Part shown: one piece after another, positions 1 to 5,594 of the stretch
Layout of the letters: every line of letters begins with the position of its first letter
Numbering within the stretch: position 1 is the first letter of the stretch
Source: an uncultured Magnetococcales bacterium
Lineage (GTDB): Bacteria > Pseudomonadota > Magnetococcia > Magnetococcales > Magnetaquicoccaceae
Reading direction: 5' to 3'
Assembly: GCA_903913345.1 (NCBI GenBank)
Contig: CAIWLA010000413.1
Span: forward strand, 1-5,594
DNA: 5,594 nucleotides
Notes under the pieces: model-generated
The model's input: the letters and a program-made list of their open reading frames with translations, nothing else
Told to the model about the DNA's origin: nothing
Database searches by the model: none
Program-made: the position numbers and the translations under genes

Positions 1-1774
1 CCTTCAGCCCCACCAGATTGGCCAGATGGTCAAAAATATCCTCCAGGCGAAAATCGATGGCTTCCATGGTCAGCTTGCCCGCCTCAATCTTGGAAAAATC
101 CAGAATATCATTGATGATCCCCAACAGGGATTCGGCGGAGCGGTTGACCTTCTGGATATAATTGCGCTGTTTGGCATTGAGTTCGGTTTGAAGGGCCAGA
201 TGGCTCAACCCGATGATGGCGTTCATGGGGGTGCGAATTTCATGGCTCATATTGGCCAAAAAATCGCTCTTGGCTTGATTGGCACTGTCGGCCAGGCGGG
301 CCATCTGTTCCGCCTCCTCCTTGGCCAGGATGGCCTGTTTTTCCGCCCGTCTTTGCTCGGTCACATCCGAGAGGACACCAATCACGCCAGCAGGTTCCCG
401 GCCACTCTCGTGAAATTTGGCCAGGGTAACGATCAACTCCCTGGTCCCGGCCTCCTTTGCCAACAAAACGGTCTCGAATACCAGGGATTCCCGGACTCCG
501 TCGGACAACAATGCCAGACAACGGTCCATTATCTGGTTGAAATCGTCCAACTCCTGCAACAATCGTCCACAAACCTGTATCCTCTCCTCTGCCTCCATGC
601 CAAAAAAGGTCAGAAAAGAGAGGTTTGCCAGTTTGATCTCCTTCTCGCAACCCATATAAAAGATGGGCATGGGGACCGCATTGATCAATTTTCCCAGAAA
701 GGCGCGTTCATTTTCCAATGCCTTCTGCGCCTTTTTGCGGTCGGTGATATCGCGAATAACCCCAACGGTGCCGATATATTGGCGACCATCCCAGGGATTC
801 TCCCCGTACAGACCCGAACTGTTCACCTCAACAAACACTTCCGGGGTGGCCATGGGAATAATGCTGGCATACTCCTCCGACCGCCCGGTTCTGGATTTTA
901 GACGAACTTCCAGACCGGTTGTCATGCGTTCTCCGATTCTGCGTTCATCAAACAGTTTGGGCTGATTGGTCGCGGTGTGACCCGCCAAACGGGGCAGTAC
1001 ACGCTCCCTGCTGACCTGTTCCAGATCCTCTTCATGGATGATCTCGGAAAAATGCCTGCCGAACAGGGCCTGTTTGTCATAACCCAGTCTGCCAATGGAA
1101 TCGTTGAGAAAGCTGAAACAGCCATCCGCATCAATCTTGTACACAATGTCCGGGATGGTTTGGACCAGGCCGCGAAACTGTTCTTCCGAGGCCTGCAACC
1201 CTTCCAGGCTCTCGGTCAGTTTTTCATTGAGCTGTCCCATGGCGATTTGCTGCTTCTCCAGGGTGCGGGTTTGCAGCAGGGAATTTTCGTATGTGGTTAA
1301 AAATATTTGCAGAATTTGCTCGCGGGTCGCGGTGATCCGGTGCCGTTGGCCGCCAAAATGGATCTCCAGCGGGGCATCCTCGACAAACCGATCATAGGTG
1401 CTGTGTTTGGCATTGTGCAAACAAACGCTCACCCTCGTCAATAAAGATTGGTCGTCATAGGGTTTGGTGACATAGCTGTCCGCTTTGGCGTTCAGCCCAT
1501 AGATCAGGTCATTGGGATCGGACAGATTGGTGAGCAGTAGAACGGGGATCTGGCGCGTGTTCGGATCGCTTTTTAAATGGGTACACAGTTCAAACCCATT
1601 CATGATCGGCATGGTGATATCGCTGATGACCATTTCCGGCCGGCGTTCTCCGATGCGCCGCAGGGCATCTTTGCCATCCGTCGCCGTGCGCACGACATGA
1701 TTCTGCCCTTCCAGCAAGTAGGATAAACGCAGGGCCTGGGTTGGACTGTCTTCTACGATAAGTATATCGGCCAT
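1..1774 (-). CDS. Receiver-PAS-PAS-histidine kinase, C-terminus cut by window edge
   Basis: Soluble hybrid sensor kinase, probably the output of the chemosensory operon; 591 codons are visible and the frame is open at the window edge. Seen: an N-terminal receiver (about residues 1-120) with acidic pair E8/D9, phospho-acceptor D52 in SDITMP, T82 and K104 in the VTKPY motif; a linker and helical stretch (about 121-195); PAS 1 (about 196-342) ending in the PAC-like motif [15 protein letters not shown] 2 (about 355-473) ending in [13 protein letters not shown]; then a HisKA dimerisation domain with H-box SHEIRTPMN and phospho-accepting H511, followed by [14 protein letters not shown]. No membrane segment or signal peptide is visible. 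The ATP-binding domain, and any further receiver or HPt, must lie outside the window. The ATG at 1774 is the only reasonable start: the frame upstream has no start codon before TAA at 1816-1814, and the receiver begins at once. The ribosome site is weak (AAGTGG). It lies 64 nt after cheB, where Wsp systems carry wspR. Inference: CheA phosphorylates D52 and so gates H511. Family assignment is secure; role is inferred. Confidence 0.95.
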   Translation of the reverse strand, partial: MADILIVEDSPTQALRLSYLLEGQNHVVRTATDGKDALRRIGERRPEMVISDITMPIMNGFELCTHLKSDPNTRQIPVLLLTNLSDPNDLIYGLNAKADSYVTKPYDDQSLLTRVSVCLHNAKHSTYDRFVEDAPLEIHFGGQRHRITATREQILQIFLTTYENSLLQTRTLEKQQIAMGQLNEKLTESLEGLQASEEQFRGLVQTIPDIVYKIDADGCFSFLNDSIGRLGYDKQALFGRHFSEIIHEEDLEQVSRERVLPRLAGHTATNQPKLFDERRIGERMTTGLEVRLKSRTGRSEEYASIIPMATPEVFVEVNSSGLYGENPWDGRQYIGTVGVIRDITDRKKAQKALENERAFLGKLINAVPMPIFYMGCEKEIKLANLSFLTFFGMEAEERIQVCGRLLQELDDFNQIMDRCLALLSDGVRESLVFETVLLAKEAGTRELIVTLAKFHESGREPAGVIGVLSDVTEQRRAEKQAILAKEEAEQMARLADSANQAKSDFLANMSHEIRTPMNAIIGLSHLALQTELNAKQRNYIQKVNRSAESLLGIINDILDFSKIEAGKLTMEAIDFRLEDIFDHLANLVGLK

Positions 1775-1789
1775 AATGCCACTTTTGCT

Positions 1790-1806
1790 GCGGGCGAGAC
1801 GCCCGC
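1790..1806. repeat. GC-rich perfect inverted repeat between cheB and the downstream kinase gene
   Basis: Arms 1790-1796 and 1800-1806 are exact 7-bp complements (gcgggcg / cgcccgc) around a 3-nt loop. On the transcribed strand the hairpin is preceded by GGGGAGC and followed by AGCAAAAGTGG, with no U run, so it is not a typical intrinsic terminator. It ends 15 nt before the ATG of the kinase gene, so as RNA it could protect or attenuate the distal message or affect initiation. The GGAG-plus-palindrome layout is also reminiscent of REP-type dispersed elements, but copy number cannot be seen here. The 64-nt gap holds nothing else I can support. Confidence 0.6.
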
Positions 1807-1838
1807 GCTCCCCTTAAACATGGATGATCCGCCCACCC

Positions 1839-2882
1839 TCAATACAGCCCATTCAACACCTCGATGATCTCCCCCGGACTCATCACCAGTTGCGCGGCCC
1901 CCAACTTGATGGCCTCGCCCGGCATGCCAAAAATCAAGGAACTTTTCTGGTCCTGAGCGATGGTCAACGCGCCATTGACACGCATGTTTTTTAATTCTTT
2001 GGCACCATCCGAACCCATCCCCGTCAGGAGGATTCCCACGGCACGCTTGCCGTACTGTTCTGCCACGGAGTGAAACAGATTGGCAACCGTGGGGCGCAGT
2101 CCATGCTCCGGGGGTCGCCGGTCATCCAGAATGACCCGGTTGTTTTGGACACCGATATGTTGTTGATCCGGGCCAAAATAGACACATCCCGGCTGCAAGG
2201 GTTGCCCGTGTTGGGCGATGTGGATCGGCAAACGCACCTCCGCGTTCAGCCATGTGACCATTCCTGCCAAAAAGCCAGCCGTAATGTGTTGTACAACCAC
2301 AATGGGAAAGGGTGGAGAGGGGTGCAAACCACTCAATATTTCGTTGAGTACCGGCGGCCCCCCCGTCGATGCCCCCATCACCACGACATCCACCTGTTTC
2401 CGGTAACGTTGAATGATCTGGGGGAGATTCGATGTCTCTTCACGGGGGATGCCGACCGGCGACTGCCGCACCCGCCGCACCACCCGCACTGCGGACATGG
2501 CTTTGACCATGCGGACAAAATAGGCCACCGTCGAGGCATAATCGGGACTGCCGGGGCCTTCCGGCTTGGACAGAGCGGTCACCGCCCCCACCTCAATGGC
2601 CTTGAAGCTCTGGACCGCCTCCGGGGATCCCCAGGCCCCACTGCAGATGATGATGGGAATCGGATGGATCTGCAAAATGCGTCGTGTCGCCTCATACCCA
2701 TCCATGTTGGGCATGTTGATGTCCATCACGATCAAATCCGGTTTTTTTCTCTGAACGCACTCGACGGCCTCCAGACCGTCACGCGCCGTCGCCACGACAC
2801 GCAACATCGGGTCCGATTCCAGAATGGCCTTCAGCAGCATAAGACTCGTGGGAGAATCATCCACCAATAAAATGTCAATCAC
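1839..2882 (-). CDS. cheB: CheB: receiver-controlled chemoreceptor methylesterase/deamidase
   Basis: Protein-glutamate methylesterase (347 aa, normal family length) that removes methyl groups from chemoreceptor glutamates and so resets receptor sensitivity; cytoplasmic. Seen: a receiver (about 1-122) with D8/D9, phospho-acceptor D54 in VMDINMP, S81 and K106 in LSKPEG; a basic linker (about 125-162) rich in Arg and Val; then the CheB catalytic domain (about 163-345) with the expected triad S172 in GASTGG, H199 in VQHI and D292 in TGMGSDG. All key residues are present, so it should be active. The start is GTG at 2882, fixed because the receiver begins with its first residues (IDILLVDDSP). The GTGA overlap with the cheA stop implies translational coupling. 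A modest AGG at 2890-2888 lies 5 nt upstream. By family knowledge, phosphorylation of D54 by CheA activates the esterase. It corresponds to WspF in Wsp-type operons. Its substrate is probably the MCP encoded just upstream of cheA. Confidence 0.97.
   Translation of the reverse strand: MIDILLVDDSPTSLMLLKAILESDPMLRVVATARDGLEAVECVQRKKPDLIVMDINMPNMDGYEATRRILQIHPIPIIICSGAWGSPEAVQSFKAIEVGAVTALSKPEGPGSPDYASTVAYFVRMVKAMSAVRVVRRVRQSPVGIPREETSNLPQIIQRYRKQVDVVVMGASTGGPPVLNEILSGLHPSPPFPIVVVQHITAGFLAGMVTWLNAEVRLPIHIAQHGQPLQPGCVYFGPDQQHIGVQNNRVILDDRRPPEHGLRPTVANLFHSVAEQYGKRAVGILLTGMGSDGAKELKNMRVNGALTIAQDQKSSLIFGMPGEAIKLGAAQLVMSPGEIIEVLNGLY
2879..2882 (-). other. GTGA stop/start overlap between cheA and cheB
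   Basis: The cheA stop TGA (2881-2879) shares bases with the cheB start GTG (2882-2880). Such 4-nt overlaps usually mean that ribosomes finishing the first gene reinitiate on the second, keeping kinase and esterase levels linked. The weak Shine-Dalgarno match before the GTG (AGG, 5 nt away) fits coupled rather than independent initiation. Confidence 0.85.
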
Positions 2883-5296
2883 ACCAACCTGCCAATCACC
2901 CCAAGTAGATTGTTTTGGTCAAAATCGCCCTTGACAATATAGGCCGATGCCCCCACTTCGATACCCCGTTCCCGATCCGCACGGGAGGAGAGACTGGTGA
3001 CCAGAATAACGGGCAACCCGGCCAGTACGGCATCCGCACGAATCCTGGCGGTCAGATCAAAACCGTTCATGCGCGGCATTTCCACATCGGAAATCACCAG
3101 ATCAACGGTCGATGTCTTCAGAGCGGTCCAACCATCCAGTCCATCGACCGCAGTCTGCACCGTGTGGCCGGCGGACTCCAGAATATTCTTGAGCAACATG
3201 CGTGAGGTAATGGAGTCCTCCACAACCAGAATGGATTTGCCTTTGCTCTCCTCTTGCACACCGGAGCCTTTCAGTTGGGCCGAACCGACGTTCTGGATGG
3301 CTGATGCCATCAACTCCTGGACATTCAAAATCGGGATCACCCGACCCGACCCCAGAATGGTCGCTCCGGCAAAATTTTTCACCTTCTGCAACTGCTTGCC
3401 CAAACCTTTGACCAATACCTCTTGTTCCTTCAGGACGGCATCGATCCGGAAGCCGACCTGTTGCTTGTCCGTACCCAACACCGCCACCAGAATCCTGGTG
3501 TTTTGCCCCCGATCGGGGGCCTCCCCGGCAATACCCAGAACCTGGGCCAGATCCACCAGCGCGACGGGGTGTCCTTTGTACAGGAGGGTGGCACGGTTTT
3601 CCACCGAGCGGATCTCGTTGCTGGCAACTCGCAACAATCCCGCCACCTGGAGACTGGGAATCACAAAAACATGGCGGGCGCATTGCACGATCACCCCCCG
3701 AAAGGTGGCCAGCGAGACAGGCAGGGTGAGGCGAAAGGTCAACCCCCGTCCCGGCCGGTTTTCCACCGTCAGACTGCCACCCATTTTTTCCACCCTTTCC
3801 CGCACGATGGTCATCCCCAAACCACGACCGGAAAGAGTGGTGATCATGGGCGCAGTGCTCATTCCAGAATGAAAGATAAGCTCTGTCGCGCCCGGATCGT
3901 CCAGGGAAAAGGCCTGCTCCTGGGTGAGCAATCCCTTTTTGAGGGCACTCGCCTTTATTTTCGCCAGGTCCAAACCGGTTCCATCATCGCTCACCCGGAT
4001 TTCAACCTTGTTGCCCTCTGTCTGGGCGATGGCAACCTCCACCGTACCCTGCCGATCTTTGTGGGCACGAACCCGGTCATCCGGTTTTTCCAGGCCGTGA
4101 TCCAGGGCATTGCGCAACAGGTGCAGAATGGGATCCCGCATCTCTTCGAGTATGCGTCGATCCACCTCCACATCCCCACCCGACAACTGCAACGCCACCT
4201 CCTTGTTTTGCTCACGGGCGATCTCCCGGACCATGCGCGGCAGGGGATCCAACAGGATGGAGCTCTCCACCATGATCACCTGTTTGGCGGTTGCCAACAG
4301 ATCGTCCACCAGGCGGTTGGTGGCTCGATTGGATTGATCCATGGCCTTGGTCAGGGTATGGATCTCTTTCTGCAAAGTCTGAAATTGTTCCTGGTTCCAG
4401 GCCAAAAATTGGTTGGTCGTCTCCAGTGCCGTCCCCAGCTCCTTGTTGGCTGCGCCCGACTGGTCTGCCAATACTGCTTTGCGCAGGGAACGCCAGCCGG
4501 TCTCTGCCTCAGACCATTTTTTGCGCCACAAACCAAACATTTGCTGGGTCTGCCGCAAATTGAGCAAATGTTGCTGGCTGATGAGCTTCAAGGAAATCAT
4601 CTCTTCCGCCTTGATCAACAACTGATCCAGTCGTTCCACAGCAACCCGTATACTCTCGGTGGAAACAACCACCGCGGGAGGGGGGGGCGGGATGGGTGTC
4701 GTGGCGGATGTTGTGGCAGGTGTCGCGGCGGGTGTCGCGGCAGCACTGGGAGGCGCGTTCTCCTTTTGAACAGCCCGTTGATCAGGGGCGGGTGTTGGCT
4801 CGATGACCGTCTGCATCGGCGGAACCCGCGCCTCTTGGGGCTTGGCAACGGGCGGGGCGACAACGGGCCTGCCCCGCCCTGCGGGTTCGGATCCTTGACA
4901 GGCCTCCAACTCACCAACCAGCATGGCCAGTTCACGCTTGCTCACCGGTGCCATGGGCTGGTTCAAATCACCCACCAGAATGGCCTCCATAAAGTGGATC
5001 GCCTTGTGAATGGCATCAAACAGGCCCGCCGAAGGCACCAGCGTCTCGCCCTTCAATGCGCTGAACAGGCTCTCCAGGGTCTGACAGACCGTCTCGATCT
5101 CTTTCAGATTGACTGCCCGGGACGCCCCCTTCAGGCTGTGGGCATCCCGATAGACGGCCTCCAGAAGACCCTGCCGTTGTGCACCATCCTGAACCTTTTC
5201 CAGTTCCACGATGGCCGCGCCGATGGCCGCCAGACGCTCCTTGGACTCTTGGCGGAAGGCTTCCCGGAGCTTTTTCAGCAGTTCTTGTTCATTCAT
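2879..5296 (-). CDS. cheA: Hybrid CheA histidine kinase with C-terminal receiver (CheA-REC, WspE-like)
   Basis: Central kinase of the chemosensory array; 805 aa from the chosen start. Domains in order: HPt (about 1-105) with phospho-accepting H53 in AHSLKGAS; a Pro/Ala/Thr linker (about 137-207) where the P2 CheY/CheB-docking domain of classical CheA would be; a long helical dimerisation region (about 212-345); the HATPase domain with N-box HLLRNALDHGLE (392-403), G1 box SDDGTGLD (436-443) and G2 box SGRGLGM (489-495); a CheW-like coupling domain (about 528-668) starting LATFRGVIV; and a receiver (687-805) with E693/D694, phospho-acceptor D737 in SDVEMP, T767 and K789 followed by GDFDQNNLL. 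All catalytic residues are present. The frame can extend to a TTG at 5347 overlapping the MCP stop, but ATG 5296 has AGGA 7 nt upstream and starts directly at the HPt helix, so I prefer it. Its own receiver may act as phosphate sink or relay (inference). It ends in a 4-nt overlap with cheB. The architecture matches Wsp and Che3-like systems rather than flagellar CheA. Confidence 0.96.
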   Translation of the reverse strand: MNEQELLKKLREAFRQESKERLAAIGAAIVELEKVQDGAQRQGLLEAVYRDAHSLKGASRAVNLKEIETVCQTLESLFSALKGETLVPSAGLFDAIHKAIHFMEAILVGDLNQPMAPVSKRELAMLVGELEACQGSEPAGRGRPVVAPPVAKPQEARVPPMQTVIEPTPAPDQRAVQKENAPPSAAATPAATPATTSATTPIPPPPPAVVVSTESIRVAVERLDQLLIKAEEMISLKLISQQHLLNLRQTQQMFGLWRKKWSEAETGWRSLRKAVLADQSGAANKELGTALETTNQFLAWNQEQFQTLQKEIHTLTKAMDQSNRATNRLVDDLLATAKQVIMVESSILLDPLPRMVREIAREQNKEVALQLSGGDVEVDRRILEEMRDPILHLLRNALDHGLEKPDDRVRAHKDRQGTVEVAIAQTEGNKVEIRVSDDGTGLDLAKIKASALKKGLLTQEQAFSLDDPGATELIFHSGMSTAPMITTLSGRGLGMTIVRERVEKMGGSLTVENRPGRGLTFRLTLPVSLATFRGVIVQCARHVFVIPSLQVAGLLRVASNEIRSVENRATLLYKGHPVALVDLAQVLGIAGEAPDRGQNTRILVAVLGTDKQQVGFRIDAVLKEQEVLVKGLGKQLQKVKNFAGATILGSGRVIPILNVQELMASAIQNVGSAQLKGSGVQEESKGKSILVVEDSITSRMLLKNILESAGHTVQTAVDGLDGWTALKTSTVDLVISDVEMPRMNGFDLTARIRADAVLAGLPVILVTSLSSRADRERGIEVGASAYIVKGDFDQNNLLGVIGRLV
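4680..4687. repeat. Eight-base G/C homopolymer in the cheA coding region
   Basis: A run of eight G on the plus strand (eight C in the coding strand) encodes part of a polyproline segment at about residues 201-206 of CheA, next to the 12-nt repeats. The present length is in frame with both flanking domains. Slippage by one base would truncate CheA before its kinase domain. No direct sign of phase variation is visible. Confidence 0.7.
4694..4741. repeat. Four tandem 12-nt repeats in the cheA linker
   Basis: Four consecutive 12-nt units on the plus strand: gggtgtcgtggc, ggatgttgtggc, aggtgtcgcggc and gggtgtcgcggc. The last two differ at one base. On the coding (minus) strand they give an Ala/Thr/Pro stretch (ATPAATPATTSATTP) in the unstructured linker between the HPt and dimerisation domains. 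Copy changes would stay in frame and only alter linker length, so this stretch is likely free to vary among strains. Confidence 0.8.
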
Positions 5297-5303
5297 GGGC
5301 GAT

Positions 5304-5307
5304 TCCT
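5304..5307 (-). promoter_or_regulatory. Ribosome binding site that supports the cheA start at 5296
   Basis: On the minus strand AGGA sits 7 nt before ATG 5296, inside the 47-nt gap after the MCP stop. This favours ATG 5296 over the in-frame TTG at 5347, which overlaps the MCP stop codon. The extra 17 residues encoded from TTG (starting KYPGRLCHA) do not belong to the HPt fold. The remainder of the gap shows no promoter-like or hairpin structure that I can support. Confidence 0.65.
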
Positions 5308-5343
5308 GGGCGATATCAGCATGGCAAAGGCGTCCTGGGTATT

Positions 5344-5594
5344 TCAAACCGTGAAACGTTGGGTCAAATCTTTGAGGTTTTTGCTCAAGTTGTTCAAATC
5401 CTTTATGGACTCTTCGAGCTGGCGGGCCGCGCCGCTGTTTTGCGTGGTGGCCAATTTGATATTGTCCATGGCAATGACCAGTTGATCCATGCCACCCAAT
5501 TGCTGCTGACTGGAAGCGGTGATTTGCTCGGCGGCCATTTCACTGCGCTCCACGCTGGCCTCAAAGGTCAAAATCGCCTCCCCCGCCTCATTGC
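5344..5594 (-). CDS. Methyl-accepting chemotaxis protein, C-terminal fragment
   Basis: The last 82 codons of a chemoreceptor; the start and sensor domain lie outside the window. Seen: a continuous helical heptad-like stretch running from NEAGEAILTFEASVERSEM through EQITASSQQQLGGMDQLVIAM to NIKLATTQNSGAARQLEESI, ending KDLTQRFTV and TGA. The 'Q..GMDQ...AM.NI..AT.QN..A..QLE' pattern is the returning helix of the MCP cytoplasmic domain, which carries adaptation sites and packs in the receptor four-helix bundle. It is close to the tails I know from WspA-type receptors. The C-terminus stops at FTV with no long flexible tail and no NWETF-like pentapeptide, so CheR/CheB are not tethered in the Escherichia coli manner. 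It lies 47 nt upstream of cheA and is very likely its cognate receptor. Membrane placement and ligand cannot be judged from this fragment. Confidence 0.9.
   Translation of the reverse strand, partial: NEAGEAILTFEASVERSEMAAEQITASSQQQLGGMDQLVIAMDNIKLATTQNSGAARQLEESIKDLNNLSKNLKDLTQRFTV

Noticed and set aside
26..901. Plus-strand open frame opposite the PAS/HisKA part of the kinase gene
   Set aside because: The opposite strand encodes two PAS domains and an H-box without interruption; the plus-strand product has no recognisable motif.
1790..1806. Hairpin as an intrinsic transcription terminator after cheB
   Set aside because: The stem is short and is followed on the transcribed strand by AGCAAAAGTGG instead of a T run.
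2070..2870. Plus-strand open frame opposite cheB
   Set aside because: Antisense to a complete CheB with all catalytic residues; the translation is His/Arg-rich with no recognisable fold or ribosome site.
5297..5347. TTG at 5347 as the cheA start, overlapping the MCP stop
   Set aside because: It adds 17 residues unlike an HPt helix, while ATG 5296 has AGGA at 7 nt. Coupled initiation at TTG cannot be fully excluded.
3422..5485. Plus-strand open frame of 687 codons opposite cheA and the MCP tail
   Set aside because: It lies antisense to strongly recognisable CheA and MCP domains. Its translation is low in complexity, rich in His, Gln, Gly and Arg, and matches no family I recognise; it is open only because of base composition and codon use of the real genes.
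1..5594. CRISPR arrays, tRNA or rRNA genes, insertion sequences, phage genes
   Set aside because: No spaced direct repeats, RNA-gene signatures, transposase motifs or terminal repeats were seen; coding is nearly continuous across the window.

Overview
The window carries four protein genes, all on the minus strand and read from right to left. They form part of a chemosensory (Che-type) operon with an unusual output gene. The order of transcription is: the end of a methyl-accepting chemotaxis protein (MCP, 5594-5344, start outside the window); a hybrid CheA kinase with its own C-terminal receiver (5296-2879); a CheB methylesterase (2882-1839); and a receiver-PAS-PAS-histidine kinase (1774-1, end outside the window). 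The MCP-cheA gap is 47 nt, cheA and cheB overlap by 4 nt (GTGA), and the cheB-kinase gap is 64 nt. I see no promoter and no convincing terminator, so the four genes probably share one transcript.

The G+C content looks moderately high by eye. The protein style (CheA-REC subfamily signatures, BarA-like kinase, PAS-rich signalling) suggests a Gram-negative proteobacterium with many sensory genes. I cannot name the genus.

The layout resembles the 'alternative cellular function' chemosensory systems, such as Wsp of Pseudomonas (MCP, CheW, CheR, CheW, CheA-REC, CheB, then WspR) and, more closely, the Che3 cluster of Rhodospirillum centenum, where the gene after cheB encodes a hybrid kinase (CheS3). 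Neither a stand-alone CheY nor a GGDEF output is visible. CheW and CheR are absent too, but could lie beyond 5594.

Inferred signal flow: the MCP controls autophosphorylation of CheA at H53. Phosphate can then go to three receivers encoded here: D737 of CheA itself, D54 of CheB (adaptation) and D52 at the N-terminus of the downstream kinase. That kinase has its own phospho-accepting histidine (H511) and two PAS domains, so the chemosensory array would feed a second sensor kinase rather than a motor switch.

Smaller features are a perfect 7-bp GC-rich hairpin in the cheB-kinase gap, a four-copy 12-nt repeat and an 8-base homopolymer in the Pro/Ala/Thr linker of cheA, and a likely cheA start 51 nt inside the longest possible reading frame. 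Apart from the two short intergenic gaps the window is fully coding.
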